64,000 nucleotides of DNA from Pseudorasbora parva (GCF_024679245.1 NC_090173.1:53407806-53471805); one strand, 5' to 3'; positions 22,251 through 35,167 are shown, counted from the first letter of the stretch. Numbers and translations: made by a program. The notes: generated from the sequence alone by a model not told the origin.

Positions 22251-22685
22251 GGCAATCTTTCTATCGTCTTAGGTAGCTCTTTTCATTTTCTGTTGTTCCA
22301 AATTCTTATTGCTTTCTTTAATTGTTTTTTGGTTTTTTGACAATTTTCAGTAAAATTACAACTATAAATGTATATCTAAAAAAAAAAAATAGGCATAATC
22401 AAGCACAATTTATAATAACTTTGTACATTTATGTTTCCAGAAACATTGTGTAATTGTCCATATGAGGAAAGAACACATTAGATATGTTCATCAATATTTT
22501 TCTGTCAGTGCTGTGTTTTACTGATTTTTTCTTTTCACTGACTTCTTTCACATTCAATTTATAACTGTTTCATTGACAAGTATTTGTGCATATATGTATA
22601 AAAGTAAAAATAATCAACCTTCTCTCTAATAACTTTGTGCATGGGGGTGTCACTGTGTATACGCTGGACAAAATAATCCTGCGTT
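22251..22685. other. 3' flank of the split transposase, no gene
   Basis: AT-rich, with no reading frame or inverted repeats recognised. Probably the 3' untranslated part of the DDE transposon whose last codons end at 22250; its terminal repeat was not identified. Confidence 0.4.
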
Positions 22686-23035
22686 GGGAGGAAACAGTAT
22701 AACACGTTATGTATTTTGAAAGATTTAAAGAGGATAGAGAAAAGTAATTAGAGGTTCAAAGGAAAGAATAGATTGATATAATGTTGAGATATACCCATTA
22801 AACCCAGAACAGAGAATCACAGAGACGCTTTATTTAAATATCTGGAGAATACAGGTTTAATTCATAGGATTTGAGCTGTTTGTTTAAGCCAGAGGATCTG
22901 AACACAAATGTTTATAGCGGGGAAGGATGGAGATGGGTAGAGTCTCTGGATTGAGTTCACAGTAGGGGGCGGTAATGAGAAAATGGTGCGAACCGCCAAT
23001 ACAAAGGAGGAGGAGGAGGAGGAGCAACAGAACTT
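22686..23035 (+). repeat. I-group LINE 3'-end fragment with (GGA)n tail
   Basis: The motif AGTAGGGGGCGGTAATG followed by GAACCGCCAATAC and a (GGA)n run at 23005-23022 parallels the tail at 25404-25481 (GTCGGTGGCGGTAATAC and then (GAA)n). Both are typical 3' ends of fish I/Nimb-type LINEs. No coding part was recognised in this copy. Confidence 0.6.
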
Positions 23036-23646
23036 AAAATTGATCAGTTAAACGTCAGTCCGACTGTACCACTACCAGTAATAAAACCTTGGTTACTAGG
23101 AGAAACTACTGTAGATTTGACCTTTTTAGAAAAGAAAAATAAGGATATGTAATGTAATTCATATAATGTGCAGACATATATTAATGAGTATTACAACTAT
23201 GTTCAGATATACACGGATGCATCAAGGAGTTCAGATAAAAAAAATAGGAGAAACATTTATTGTGCCAGAATTTCACTTATCTGTAGGGAAAAGGATCAGT
23301 GATGAATTATCTGTTTATACAGGGGAAATGATTGCAATATTATTAGCAACACAGTGGATAGAGGAGATAAGACCTATGAAATCAATCATTTGTTCAGATT
23401 CAAGTTCATCATTGGCTAGCTTGCATTATAGTCACTCAGAAAGTAGACCAGACATTTTAATAGAAATACAACAAACATTATACAGAATTCAAATGATGGG
23501 TCTCACAGTGGTTTTTTTATGGGTTCCGGCTCATATTGGTGTTCAAGGAAATGAATTGGCAGACAAGGAAGCAAAGGAAGCCATTTAAAACAAAGACATT
23601 AGTTCATCAGTTAATCTGAGTAAGAATGAAATCAGAGTATTATTAA

Positions 23647-24962
23647 AGCTACACTGTGTAACTTTTTTAGTTTATTCTTAGCTAAAATCACTTAGTTCTT
23701 TCAAAAATATATGTGCTCATTAATGTATATTTACTTTGTTAGGGGTTAACAGCTTATGACCCAGGACCAGTAGGACCCAGGACCCAATCCCCCCTTCAAC
23801 TTCTTTCAAGTAATAAAGTATTCTCGTAATTTTATAATGTACCATTGAAAATACATACGTGTTAGGGGTTTGGATGGCGGTCGCCATGTTGCTCCTCCAT
23901 ATTGAAAGTACATTTGCCAAAGAGGGACATACCCATAAATTCAAGCTTCGCCTTTCACGTTTTTACACTCGATGGCACCGTGTCGAATGTGAAGAGGAGG
24001 ATTGCTTGAGGCTGCTATATGACGATGGAGGATCACTCTTAAGCCCCTTTCACACTGCACGTCGGACCCGCAATATTCCCGGGGCATTGCCGGGTCGCCT
24101 TCTGTGTAAAAGCAACCACGTCCCGGAATTGATTACCGAATTCGACCCGGGTCGGGGACCTAGTAACATTGCGGGATATGTATCAGAGTCGCCAAGGAAG
24201 CGTAAAAGAGAATTAAGACGGCAACGCAACGGGCAAATCAACAAGACAAAAGTAAATATTGGAGTGGCCTTTCCAAGATGGAAAGAGCTCATGAGGAGCA
24301 ACGATTTTAAAAAGAACGCCGACGTTGCCTGCTTTCTTCTCGACAGGTAATATTAATTCAGCCTATTTGTGTATATTGGAAGTTTTATTGTTGCTTGGCT
24401 AATTATATCATGGTGTGCTGTGCATAACACTAGAACGACGTCTAGGATAGTTTTCCTCGCGTCAATAATGAAAAAGTATTGTTTACCTTATAACATAAAT
24501 CCGTGTTCTATGACGGATAACATGAGATTAATATGTTAATTGCATTATAATTTGTGTGCCTTACGCTAGTGATGTCGTACAATATACAGAATAACGATAG
24601 CACTGATAAAAGTTACTTTACTAAGATTAGCTTGCATTCGTCTGGGAACCTTATAGCTGATGTTAGCAATGAAATGGTAAAAAATAACGAAAACGTAAAA
24701 CTATTATTCATTTTACATAGATTAATTTGATCATAGATCATTTGGCAAATTAAATAACTGCAAATTATAATAGTTTTCAAAAATTACCTCATCACTTGAG
24801 TTCAAGCAACACTCACCGAAGAGGTCGAACTGGAAGCATGACTAAATCGGCCACCGTAGGAGTTGAAACGAAATCGAAATTGAGAGGAACAGAAACTATT
24901 ATTCACTGGATGGTCATATACCTTTCACCACTAGATGGGGGAAAATATCACACAGTGTAGCT
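23647..24962. mobile_element. TTAA-flanked DNA element (Kolobok- or piggyBac-like)
   Basis: AGCTACACTGTGTAAC at the left and GTGTAGCT at the right form the inverted ends; TTAA stands at 23643-23646 and 24963-24966. The LINE sequence around it continues directly once the element is removed. The AG start favours Kolobok over piggyBac, but no transposase is present to decide. The interior carries an open exon (23874-24346). Confidence 0.72.
23874..24346 (+). CDS. Unrecognised exon inside the TTAA element
   Basis: From the ATG at 23874 the frame stays open for about 158 codons and meets a good splice donor (GACAG then GTAATA) at 24347. The C-terminal part is basic (R-K-R-K-R-E-L-R-R-Q-R-N-G) and then reads K-V-N-I-G-V-A-F-P-R-W-K-E-L and D-V-A-C-F-L-L-D-R. 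That block resembles an N-terminal domain of many uncharacterised fish proteins, from memory only. The middle (about 24045-24180) looks like an inserted MITE end (CCCCTTTCACACTGC). A captured or transposon-encoded exon is likely; function unknown. Confidence 0.35.
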
Positions 24963-25403
24963 TTAAGAAAAGTTTGAAGGAAAGATGGCAAAAACAATGG
25001 GATCAGGAGAAGAAAGTTCGATGGTTTTACAGGATTCAAAGGAAAGTAGGAGAGATGAGAAGTGCAGGGAAAATAGAAGAGAAGAGATGATAATATCAAG
25101 GATGAGATTTGGACACACAAGTCTAAACAACACACTTTATAAAATGAATAAACATGATACAGGAAAGTATGAATTTTGTGGGCAAGAAGAAACCGTGGAA
25201 CATGTTATGTTATTCTGTCAGAAATATGAGACTGAAAGAAGGGTTTTAATACAAAATCTAGAAAGAATAAAATGCGATTTATATTGTGAGATATTTTACA
25301 AAATAACTCAGGAAATGAATGCTATAATTTTCTTTTTCAATGTCTAAAAGTGGCTAATTTATGGACTAGAATATAAAGGAGAGCATGTGTCATTTTGTTC
25401 CAC

Positions 25404-25481
25404 ATTCCATACCAGTCGGTGGCGGTAATACACCATTTCGTTGAAGAAGAAGAAGAAGAAGAAGAAGAAGAAGAAGAACAA
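25404..25481 (+). repeat. LINE 3' tail and (GAA)n microsatellite
   Basis: The conserved tail GTCGGTGGCGGTAATAC ends in a (GAA)n run of about thirteen units (25442-25481). This is the 3' terminus of the I-group LINE and abuts NLR-like promoter DNA immediately. Confidence 0.8.
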
Positions 25482-25571
25482 CCCTGGCCTGCAGTGAAAC
25501 CGAAAGCAAAGCAGTCATGGACCGTAGAATGCCATTTCGGAAGATACAAAATCATCAATCGTGATGTGACA
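25482..25571 (+). pseudogene. NLR paralogue B: promoter and first noncoding exon
   Basis: This stretch aligns with 32910-33009 upstream of the NLR gene: GTGAAACCGAAAGC, GCCATTTCGGAA, ATCATCAATCG and ATGTGACA followed by the donor GTAAGT (25572). It is therefore a second copy of the NLR 5' region. No NLR coding exon follows before the next 5' copy at 32.9 kb, so it seems to be an orphaned promoter-exon. Its proximal upstream part is replaced by the LINE tail that ends at 25481. Confidence 0.7.
25496..25505 (+). promoter_or_regulatory. ISRE-like element, paralogue B
   Basis: GAAACCGAAA fits the interferon-stimulated response element core GAAANNGAAA exactly. It is conserved at the same place in the other copy (32923-32932). 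Confidence 0.6.
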
Positions 25572-25628
25572 GTAAGTTTATTAATCTTTTCAAAGCTGTG
25601 ATATCGGTAGAGTATTAGCCAACGTCTA

Positions 25629-28024
<2,396 letters not shown>

Positions 28025-28025
28025 T

Positions 28026-28375
28026 AAACAGACCGTACGACGAACTCAAACACAAAGGCTAATAAAGTTTATAATACTCTCATGAAACTCATAAAATGGC
28101 CGAACATGGTTAAATGTACACTTTTTCCTCCTTTAATTTGGAGAATTTTAGTATAAATCTTAACGTTGAAAATATATTGGACTTTGGTTGACTTTAAATC
28201 ATTAATAATCTATTGTGTAACGCGTGTGTGACGTAGTAAGTCTGGGGAAGGGAGTGCTTTTTCACCATAGGTTTTCACTGACAGGATAATCACATAAACA
28301 TAAAAACAACATGTTTGCTTATTTGGGAGTGTGAAAAACACCTGCAAGAGTTCAGTAGTGTCATTAGTGAAGACG
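28026..28375 (+). repeat. NLR paralogue B: first intron
   Basis: Continues the alignment with 33053-33390 after the TA element: GACGAACTCAAACACAAA, CATGGTTAAATGTACA, TCCTCCTTTAAT and CAGGATAATCA are shared. Similarity fades near 28370, before the position of the first coding exon. Confidence 0.7.
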
Positions 28376-28544
28376 AATCCAGTGTTTGATAGTGAATTAG
28401 TGATGGACACGCCGAGGCGTCGAGTCCCGAAGCTTTGAAACAACACCCGACACCTGACACCGTCTCCATGACTACATCTAGTGGACACTTGCGTGTTAAT
28501 CTGAAATAACCGTCGCGGTTTCTCAATATGCATACTTGTATGTC
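28376..28544. other. Unassigned junction sequence
   Basis: Contains GGACACGCCGAGGCG and CATCTAGTGGACACT, which look like transposon-derived sequence, but no matching terminus was found. Nothing else is supported. Confidence 0.3.
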
Positions 28545-29590
28545 TTTTATTTTATTTTATTTTTTATTAATGCCATAATCAGAACAATACAATAAGACAT
28601 ATTCATTCAAATCCAAAATACAGAGTAATAAAGTCAAATAAAAATAAAAACAGTGCCAGAGGACAAGAACAAAACTATAATAAACAAAAGGACAAGGGTG
28701 CTATTTTATACAATGTCATACCTGCTTGCCTAGTTATGAGTTCTGATTGTCTTTTTACTTGTGCACTTACACAAAATCGAACATTAAATCTTGAAATCAT
28801 TTTTAAAACAACAAAAGTTAGGTTTAGAGTCCGACCATTTCATTTTATGAATGAGAAATTTTCCCATCAATATCAATAATTGTATGAAGTATGCCTTATC
28901 TTTCTCAATCCCATAATCATTTAAGTATATTAATATGTGAAATCCACTCAGCTGCAAATTAACATTCTTTTTTTTTTCAATTAAACCTCTTATTGGTTTT
29001 GTTAATAATTGGATTTGAGTTTAAATTATTACGCAGATATTCATCTTTACATATAACGACTCCCAGATATGTTACTTGATTTGCAATTGTAATATTACAG
29101 AAGTTAGTTAAACCACATTCGTTGAGAGGAAACAGAACTGATTTATTTATATTCATTCTTAGCCCTGATACATTGGAGAATCCTTTTATACATTTCACTG
29201 CTTTAATAATTTCATTCCTATCTTTCAACAATAAGGCAGTGTCATCTGCAAACTGACACAACTTAAATGTTTTCCCTAATGCTGTAATTCCTTGAAAATG
29301 TCCAGTTTTAATGTGAAGGGCCATTATTTGTGTTGCTAATAAAAACAAAAAGGGGAGATCGGACATCCCTGTCTAATCCCTCTACCTATTTCAAATCTGC
29401 CAGAAGTTCCCCTTTGCTAATTTTACTGAACTGGTACATCCTTTGTATAAGGTTTTAATAGCGTTTTGAAAATTAATACCAAACCCAAAACATTTAATTG
29501 CTTTAAATAAAAAGGTGTGTTCTATGGTATCAAATGCCTTGTGATATGCCCTTATCATCCCAGAAGATGATGTCCTGCTGGCACAGGCCT
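28545..29590 (-). pseudogene. L1-clade LINE ORF2 fragment
   Basis: On the minus strand, 29590-29391 reads K-A-F-D-T-I-E-H, then F-G-F-G-I-N-F and L-Y-K-G-C-T-S-S-V-K-L; after a frameshift near 29370-29390, 29366-28977 reads F-L-F-L-L-A-T-Q-I-M and the catalytic F-A-D-D-T-A-L-L-L-K-D. These are reverse transcriptase blocks of L1/Tx1-type LINEs. From about 28970 to 28800 a later ORF2 piece follows (G-K-F-L-I-H-K-M-K-W), so an internal stretch is deleted. The 3' end is an (AAAAT)n tail near 28545-28565. Truncated and dead. Confidence 0.8.
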
Positions 29591-29678
29591 TACCAGAGTC
29601 TCTATTGTGCATTATTCCCCATCCCGGTCCAGCTCCAGCTTCTCCCGCTCACGCTCAGCGCAATGAAAGTGTACTGTA

Positions 29679-29896
29679 CACTCTCAGAAAAAAGGTACAG
29701 TGTGGCGGTACCCTAAGGTACAAAAGGGAAAAGATACATCTTTGTACCTTACTCACCACTAAATGGTACATATAAGTACCTTAAAAGGTACATATCAGTA
29801 CTTTAGGAGTGCGTATTAGTATCTTAAATTACCTTTTCGGTTTTGTACCTTAGGGTACCGCCTAATGACAGCATTGTACCTTTTTTTTTGACAGTG
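29679..29896. repeat. TA-flanked 218-bp MITE
   Basis: Ends CACTCTCAGAAAAAAGGTAC and the reverse-complement form at 29877-29896; TA on both sides (29677-29678 and 29897-29898). The interior repeats GGTAC/GTACC motifs in a palindromic way. A very common fish MITE type, probably mobilised by Tc1/mariner-like transposases. Confidence 0.85.
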
Positions 29897-29898
29897 TA

Positions 29899-30333
29899 TG
29901 TATGAACATATATGAATTTGTTAAATGTACAAATTATAACTTAATTGCATTACAAAAATAAAGAATTTACAGAACAACAACTTAAATGTAAAATAAATAA
30001 AATGTGTATCTAAGAGCATTGTTTATGTAATACATTTCATATCATATAGTGTGACACAATAATCATATGGTGTTACAAAAAAAAACCTGTCACACCATAT
30101 GAGGTTTCATGTTCTTAGCATGACATTAAGCAATGTGCTTTATGCTAACATCCTAAATCCATGCTAACTACAATATGACAATATAGTTTTAAAGGCAATA
30201 TTGACTGAAAAGTAATTTAATTTAGGCATTTTTGTATAAAATGCGTCACACCAAAATGCACACCACAGCTCAAAAGGGAATATATTTCTACTGTATATTT
30301 TCAATATACTGTTAAATCATTTAATATATTGAT

Positions 30334-30341
<8 letters not shown>
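29899..30341. other. No gene seen
   Basis: AT-rich sequence with a local inverted pair CATATGGTGT/ACACCATATG near 30064-30103. No coding signal. Confidence 0.4.

Positions 30342-30396
<55 letters not shown>
30342..30396. repeat. (TA)n tract, left of the Tc1 element
   Basis: TA dinucleotide run. Another TA run follows the Tc1 element at 32024-32092, so the transposon sits in the middle of what was one microsatellite. Confidence 0.95.
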
Positions 30397-30400
<4 letters not shown>

Positions 30401-32020
30401 TTGTTCATAATAATAGCAGTACAATGTGACTAACCAGAATAATCAAGGTTTTTAGTATATTTTTTATTGCTGCGTGGCAAACAAGTTACCAGTAGGTTCA
30501 GTAGATTGTCAGAAAACAAATGAGACCCAGCATTCATGATATGCACGCTCTTAAGGCTGTGCAATTGGGCAATTAGTTGAATTAGTTGAAAGGGGTGTGT
30601 TCAAAAAAATAGCAGTGTGGCATTCAATCACTGAGGTCATCAATTTTGTGAAGAAACAGGTGTGAATCAGGTGGCCCCTATTTAAGGATGAAGCCAACAC
30701 TTGTTGAACATGCATTTGAAAGCTGAGGAAAATGGGTCGTTCAAGACATTGTTCAGAAGAACAGCGTACTTTGATTAAAAAGTTGATTAGAGAGGGGAAA
30801 ACCTATAAAGAGGTGCAAAAAATGATAGGCTGTTCAGCTAAAATGATCTCCAATGCCTTAAAATGGAGAGCAAAACCAGAGAGACATGGAAGAAAACGGA
30901 AGACAACCATCAAAATGGATAGAAGAATAACCAGAATGGCAAAGGCTCAGCCAATGATCACCTCCAGGATGATCAAAGACAGTCTGGAGTTACCTGTAAG
31001 TACTGTGACAGTTAGAAGACGTCTGTGTGAAGCTAATCTATTTTCAAGAATCCCCCGCAAAGTCCCTCTGTTAAAAAAAAGGCATGTGCAGAAGAGGTTA
31101 CAATTTGCCAAAGAACACATCAACTGGCCTAAAGAGAAATGGAGGAACATTTTGTGGACTGATAGTAAAATTGTTCTTTTTGGGTCCAAGAGCCACAGGC
31201 AGTTTGTGAGACGACCCCCAAACTCTGAATTCAAGCCACAGTACACAGTGAAGACAGTGAAGCATGGAGGTGCAAGCATCATGATATGGGCATGTTTCTC
31301 CTACTATGGTGTTGGGCCTATTTATCGCATACCAGGGATCATGGATCAGTTTGCATATGTTAAAATACTTGAAGAGGTCATTTTGCCCTATGCTGAAGAG
31401 GACATGCCCTTGAAACGGTTGTTTCAACAAGACAATGACCCAAAACACACTAGTAAACGGGCAAAGTCTTGGTTCCAAACCAACAAAATTAATGTTATGG
31501 AGTGGCCAGCCCAATTTCCAGACCTTAATCCAATTGAGAACTTGTGGGGTGATATCAAAAATGCTGTTTCTGAAGCAAAACCAAGAAATGTGAATGAATT
31601 GTGGAATGTTGTTAAAGAATCATGGAGTGGAATAACAGCTGAGAGGTGCCACAAGTTGGTTGACTCCATGCCACACAGATGTCAAGCAGTTTTAAAAAAC
31701 TGTGGTCATACAACTAAATATTAGTTTAGTGATTCACAGGATTGCTAAATCCCAGAAAAAAAAAAAATGTTTGTACAAAATAGTTTTGAGTTTGTACAGT
31801 CAAAGGTAGACACTGCTATTTTTTTGAACACACCCCTTTCAACTAATTGCCCAATTGCACAGCCTTAAGAGCGTGCATATCATGAATGCTGGGTCTCATT
31901 TGTTTTCTGAGAATCTACTGAACCTACTGGTAACTTGTTTGCCACGTAGCAATAAAAAATATACTAAAAACCTTGATTATTCTGGTTAGTCACATTGTAC
32001 TGCTATTATTTTGAACAATA

Positions 32021-32023
<3 letters not shown>
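30397..32023 (+). mobile_element. Tc1-like transposon with long inverted repeats
   Basis: Inverted repeats of about 220 bp (about 30397-30623 and 31806-32023) match nearly base for base, for example AATAATAGCAGTACAATGTG and its complement at the right. The outermost left bases are degenerate. The right end CAATACTG is followed by TA. A single-exon transposase fills the centre. A stray 16-bp copy of the same terminus (CAGTATTGTTCAAAAT) lies at 32095-32110 inside the TA tract. Confidence 0.93.
30732..31724 (+). CDS. Tc1 transposase, full length
   Basis: The 330-residue ORF starts M-G-R-S-R-H-C-S at an ATG and ends T-T-K-Y, the usual length for the family. A paired helix-turn-helix DNA-binding half ([10 protein letters not shown], then [10 protein letters not shown]) is followed by the DDE domain: Asp in I-L-W-T-D, Asp in Q-Q-D-N-D-P-K-H-T, and Glu in L-N-P-I-E-N 34 residues later (DD34E). 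It cuts and pastes the element at TA sites. Close to the first Asp the sequence reads T-D-S-K, one residue shorter than the T-D-E-S-K form I remember in relatives, so activity is uncertain although no stop or frameshift is present. Confidence 0.9.
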   Translation: MGRSRHCSEEQRTLIKKLIREGKTYKEVQKMIGCSAKMISNALKWRAKPERHGRKRKTTIKMDRRITRMAKAQPMITSRMIKDSLELPVSTVTVRRRLCEANLFSRIPRKVPLLKKRHVQKRLQFAKEHINWPKEKWRNILWTDSKIVLFGSKSHRQFVRRPPNSEFKPQYTVKTVKHGGASIMIWACFSYYGVGPIYRIPGIMDQFAYVKILEEVILPYAEEDMPLKRLFQQDNDPKHTSKRAKSWFQTNKINVMEWPAQFPDLNPIENLWGDIKNAVSEAKPRNVNELWNVVKESWSGITAERCHKLVDSMPHRCQAVLKNCGHTTKY

Positions 32024-32094
<71 letters not shown>

Positions 32095-32268
32095 TATTGT
32101 TCAAAATATATATATATATATAATATAGCCTAAACTAAATAAAAGCTGTATATATTTTTGGTGCATTGTATTATTGTATTTAAACATTCAGTTATTTTTT
32201 TTTATTTCAAAAATTAAAGCTCTTATGATATGGCAACACTTTTTTGCAACATATTTCAATATTGTGTG

Positions 32269-32695
32269 TAGACATGTGCCGATTTTCGATAATGCGATTT
32301 ATCACGATAATAAATATGCACGATATTGTTATCGTAGGCACTTTAAAATATCGTAAATAATAATTTATTAACAATTTATATATTTTTTTATAATGCATTC
32401 AAGAATACTTTGCCAATCAACCGTATAAATGCTCAACACCGCTGTATTCTGCGGCAAAGGGACACGCGCTCAGATATAAACAAGCCCAACGTGCGTTTGC
32501 ACATGACTGAACCGGTGAAGGAGACGCGCTGCTGAAGTGCCGCTCAGTGACAGCAGAGGGCGCTGATGAACTGCAGAATGCACCGGTTACCCCGGGTTAT
32601 TACCAACTTATTTCAATATCGTGATAATATCGTATATCGTGATAAAACTTCATCAATTAATCGCAACATGAAAAATTGATATCGGCACATGCCTA
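32269..32695. repeat. hAT MITE, 427 bp
   Basis: Starts TAGACATGTGCCGAT and ends ATCGGCACATGCCTA, an imperfect inverted pair; the subterminal regions are rich in ATATCG/CGATAT, as in many fish hAT MITEs. No clear 8-bp duplication. Confidence 0.75.
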
Positions 32696-32707
32696 AGGAC
32701 GTATATG

Positions 32708-32739
<32 letters not shown>

Positions 32740-32914
32740 TATATTGTGCAATTTGTAGGTATGTGTTTTTTGAAGATGGTTTGCAGAATTTTCAGTTGTT
32801 TTTAACTAAATGTTTTCATATGGGGGTATCCCAAAGCTGGCAACTGTGGTGGAGAATCGGGCTATTCCTTTTGGGAGGGTTTTTAAGAATTTTTCCCCCT
32901 ATGATCTGGCAACC

Positions 32915-33009
32915 CTTCGAGTGAAACCGAAAGCACAGAAGACGCCATTTCGGAAAACACAAAATTAACAATTGCTACAAAAAAATCATCAATCGCTCCA
33001 CATGTGACA
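32915..33009 (+). other. NLR gene, probable first noncoding exon
   Basis: The exon end ATGTGACA and its donor GTAAGT (from 33010) are conserved in paralogue B, as is most of the preceding 90 bp, while the rest of the intron is less similar. There is no ATG with a useful frame, so this would be 5' UTR. The transcription start is not visible; the 5' limit given is the edge of the conserved block. Confidence 0.55.
32923..32932 (+). promoter_or_regulatory. ISRE-like element of the NLR gene
   Basis: GAAACCGAAA matches GAAANNGAAA exactly and lies at the start of the likely first exon, about 80 bp before its donor. The identical motif is kept in paralogue B. It suggests interferon/IRF control of the NLR gene, in line with an immune role. 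Confidence 0.6.
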
Positions 33010-33956
33010 GTAAGTTCATTAATCTTTTCATAGCTGTAATATCTGTAGAGTATTTGCGTCTAAATAGACCGAATGACGAACTCAAACACAAACACTTGAT
33101 AACGTTTAAAGTTACTTTCGTGATAGGCCTACTTTACATCAGCTTTAACACTCATAAAATGTCCGGAAATGGTTAAATGTACAGTCTTTCCTCCTTTAAT
33201 AAGGATAATTTTAGTTTAAATGTTAATGTTTGTTGAAATATTTGGTTTACTTTAAATCAAATGTAATAATCTATAGTGTGTGTAAAGACTTGGGGACGAA
33301 AGTGTCATCACAGGATAATCATATAAACATCATAGCCTGTTTGCTTAATGTGAAAATCTTCAGAGTTCAGCGGTGTAGAGCAAGCGTAACATGCGGCACA
33401 TGCCGCTGGACATATGATTTAATAGCCTATTTTTATTTTATAAACTTAATTTCAACAAAATAACATTTACCTAGCTACCACAGTAGACTACTACTAGGCC
33501 TATATATATATACTACACATATTGATGTAATAGGCTATATGACAGTTAGCCAAAAAAAAAAAGTGATTTAATATTTTCTCCTGGCCAGAAACATACCTGT
33601 ATTAATCAGAAAGTGGTGTCATCACACTTATTTTGACTTTGATAGCAGCCACAGCTGGAGAAAGTATTGGCTGTTCGAGATGCCGCAGTTTTAGCTTTGA
33701 TCAGATCAGATCTAATATAAAAATTGTGCAGCACACCATAAACTCATTCTGTATAAGCGAGTAACAGTTTATAGTCATATTTAATAACATTTCAAATGAA
33801 TATTTAATAAACATGCTTTTTAGAAGAGAAAGAAATTCTAGGTCCTACATTATTTTTCTATACACTGACTCACTGGAGTCTCTAACCTGCAATATGCTCT
33901 TTAAATGTGTCGAAATGCAGTTGTTTATTGTTTATGTTTTCTGTGTCCACATACAG
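33010..33956 (+). other. NLR intron 1
   Basis: AT-rich and without transposon termini, this intron runs from the GTAAGT donor to a CATACAG acceptor. Its first 370 bp align with paralogue B; the remainder has no counterpart in the window. Confidence 0.55.
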
Positions 33957-35167
33957 GCCTGAAATCAAGTCTCACATAAAGCAGGAAGAGGAGGAGCAAA
34001 CTTCTTGTAAAATAAATGTGTGTGTGAGGAGAGAGAGAAGGAGAACCGTACCTGTAAAATGAGTGTGTGTGAGGAGAGAGAGGAGGAGGCATCTCTTCAC
34101 ACTCAGAGAGCAGCTTCTCCAGTGTCCAGCTGTGTGTCCATGAAGAGTAACAACTTCATGCATGAGCCTCCTGTGTTCAGTGATAGACCATCTTCAGGAT
34201 TCAGCTGTGTGTCCATGAAGAGTAACAACTCCATGCATGAGCCTCCATATCTCAGGGATGGACCATCTTCAGGATTCAGCTGTGTGTCCATGAAGAGTAA
34301 CATCTCCATGCATGAGCCTCCTGTGTTCAGTGATAGACCATCTTCAGGATTCAGCTGTGTGTCCATGAAGAGTAACAACTCCATGCGTGAGCCTCCATAT
34401 CTCAGGGATGGACCATCTTCAGGATTCAGCTGTGTGTCCATGAAGAGTAACAACTCCATGTTTCAGCCTCCTGTGTTCAGTGATAGACCATCTTCAGGAT
34501 TCAGCTGTGTGTCCATGAAGAGTAACAACTCCATGCATGAGCCTCCATATCTCAGGGATGGACCATCTTCAGGATTCAGCTGTGTGTCCATGAAGAGTAA
34601 CATCTCCATGCATGAGCCTCCATATCTCAGGGATGGACCATCTTCAGGATTCAGCTGTGTGTCCATGAAGAGTAACAACTCCATGATTGAGCCTCCATAT
34701 CTCAGGGATGGACCATCTTCAGGATTCAGCTGTGTGTCCATGAAGAGTAACATCTCCATGCATGAGCCTCCTGTCTTCAGTGATAGACCATCTTCAGGAT
34801 TCAGCTGTGTGTCCATGAAGAGTAACAACTCCATGCGTGAGCCTCCATATCTCAGGGATGGACCATCTTCAGGATTCAGCTGTGTGTCCATGAAGAGTAA
34901 CATCTCCATGCATGAGCCTCCTGTCTTCAGTGATAGACCATCTTCAGGATTCAGCTGTGTGTCCATGAAGAGTAACAACTCCATGCGTGAGCCTCCATAT
35001 CTCAGGGATGGACCATCTTCAGGATTCAGCTGTGTGTCCATGAAGAGTAACATCTCCATGCATGAGCCTCCTGTGTTCAGTGATAGACCATCTTCAGGAT
35101 TCAGCTGTGTGTCCATCCATGACCCCTTGGTGTTCAATAATGGAGCTGCTGTGACCTTTGACCCTGT
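33957..35167 (+). CDS. NLR gene, N-terminal exon with 25-residue repeats
   Basis: First coding exon of a fish NLR (NLRC3-like/FISNA type), a cytosolic immune receptor. The acceptor ends at 33956; an in-frame TAA at 34008-34010 makes the ATG at 34059 (M-S-V-C-E-E-R-E-E-E) the likely start. After R-A-A-S-P-V-S-S come thirteen 25-residue units starting C-V-S-M-K-S-N and a final partial unit ending T-F-D-P-V. The donor GTGAGT starts at 35168, leaving phase 2. Short Ser/Pro-rich repeats of this kind precede the NACHT domain in many zebrafish-type NLRs; the number here is large and all lie in one exon. The role of the repeats is unknown. Only this part, the 123-bp exon, the NACHT exon and one LRR exon are visible. 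Confidence 0.85.
34131..35105 (+). repeat. 75-bp coding minisatellite, 13 units
   Basis: Units begin TGTGTGTCCATGAAGAGTAA every 75 bp exactly (34131, 34206 and so on to 35031), with a truncated unit from 35106. Two types alternate: one ending P-P-V-F-S-D-R-P-S-S-G-F and one ending P-P-Y-L-R-D-G-P-S-S-G-F, so the higher-order unit is 150 bp. Types run V Y V Y V Y Y Y V Y V Y V. Units 9 and 11 share a GTCTTCAG variant against GTGTTCAG elsewhere, a sign of recent unequal exchange. The length is a multiple of three, so copy-number changes keep the frame. Confidence 0.95.

Larger units (their letters stand above)
23041..25481 (+). pseudogene. I-group LINE ORF2 C-terminal part (RNase H), split and degenerate
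   Basis: The stretch P-W-L-L-G-E-T-T-V-D near 23080 and Q-I-Y-T-D-A-S near 23205 are the start of the RNase H domain. From 23166 the frame holds Y-T-G-E-M-I-A-I-L-L-A-T-Q, S-D-S-S-S-S-L-A-S-L and V-F-L-W-V-P-A-H-I-G-V-Q-G-N-E-L-A-D, a full RNase H core as in I/Nimb LINEs. A TAA at 23586-23588 breaks the frame. At 23646 a TTAA element intervenes, and similarity resumes at 24967 in a shifted frame. It continues through I-S-R-M-R-F-G-H-T and C-G-Q-E-E-T-V-E-H-V, a C-terminal Cys-His motif. The copy ends with a conserved tail and (GAA)n. It is a 5'-truncated, dead copy. Confidence 0.82.

Noticed and set aside
28210..28533. 107- and 78-codon minus-strand frames
   Set aside because: They overlap the NLR intron copy and transposon-like junction DNA; the two frames overlap each other and neither has a domain.
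34131..35105. CRISPR-like regular array
   Set aside because: There are no unique spacers; the whole unit repeats, it is protein-coding in frame, and the genome is a vertebrate one.
34463..35137. Long antisense reading frames (up to 224 codons) across the NLR repeats
   Set aside because: They arise because a 75-bp repeat without a stop in that frame keeps it open; no domain, splice context or start supports them.
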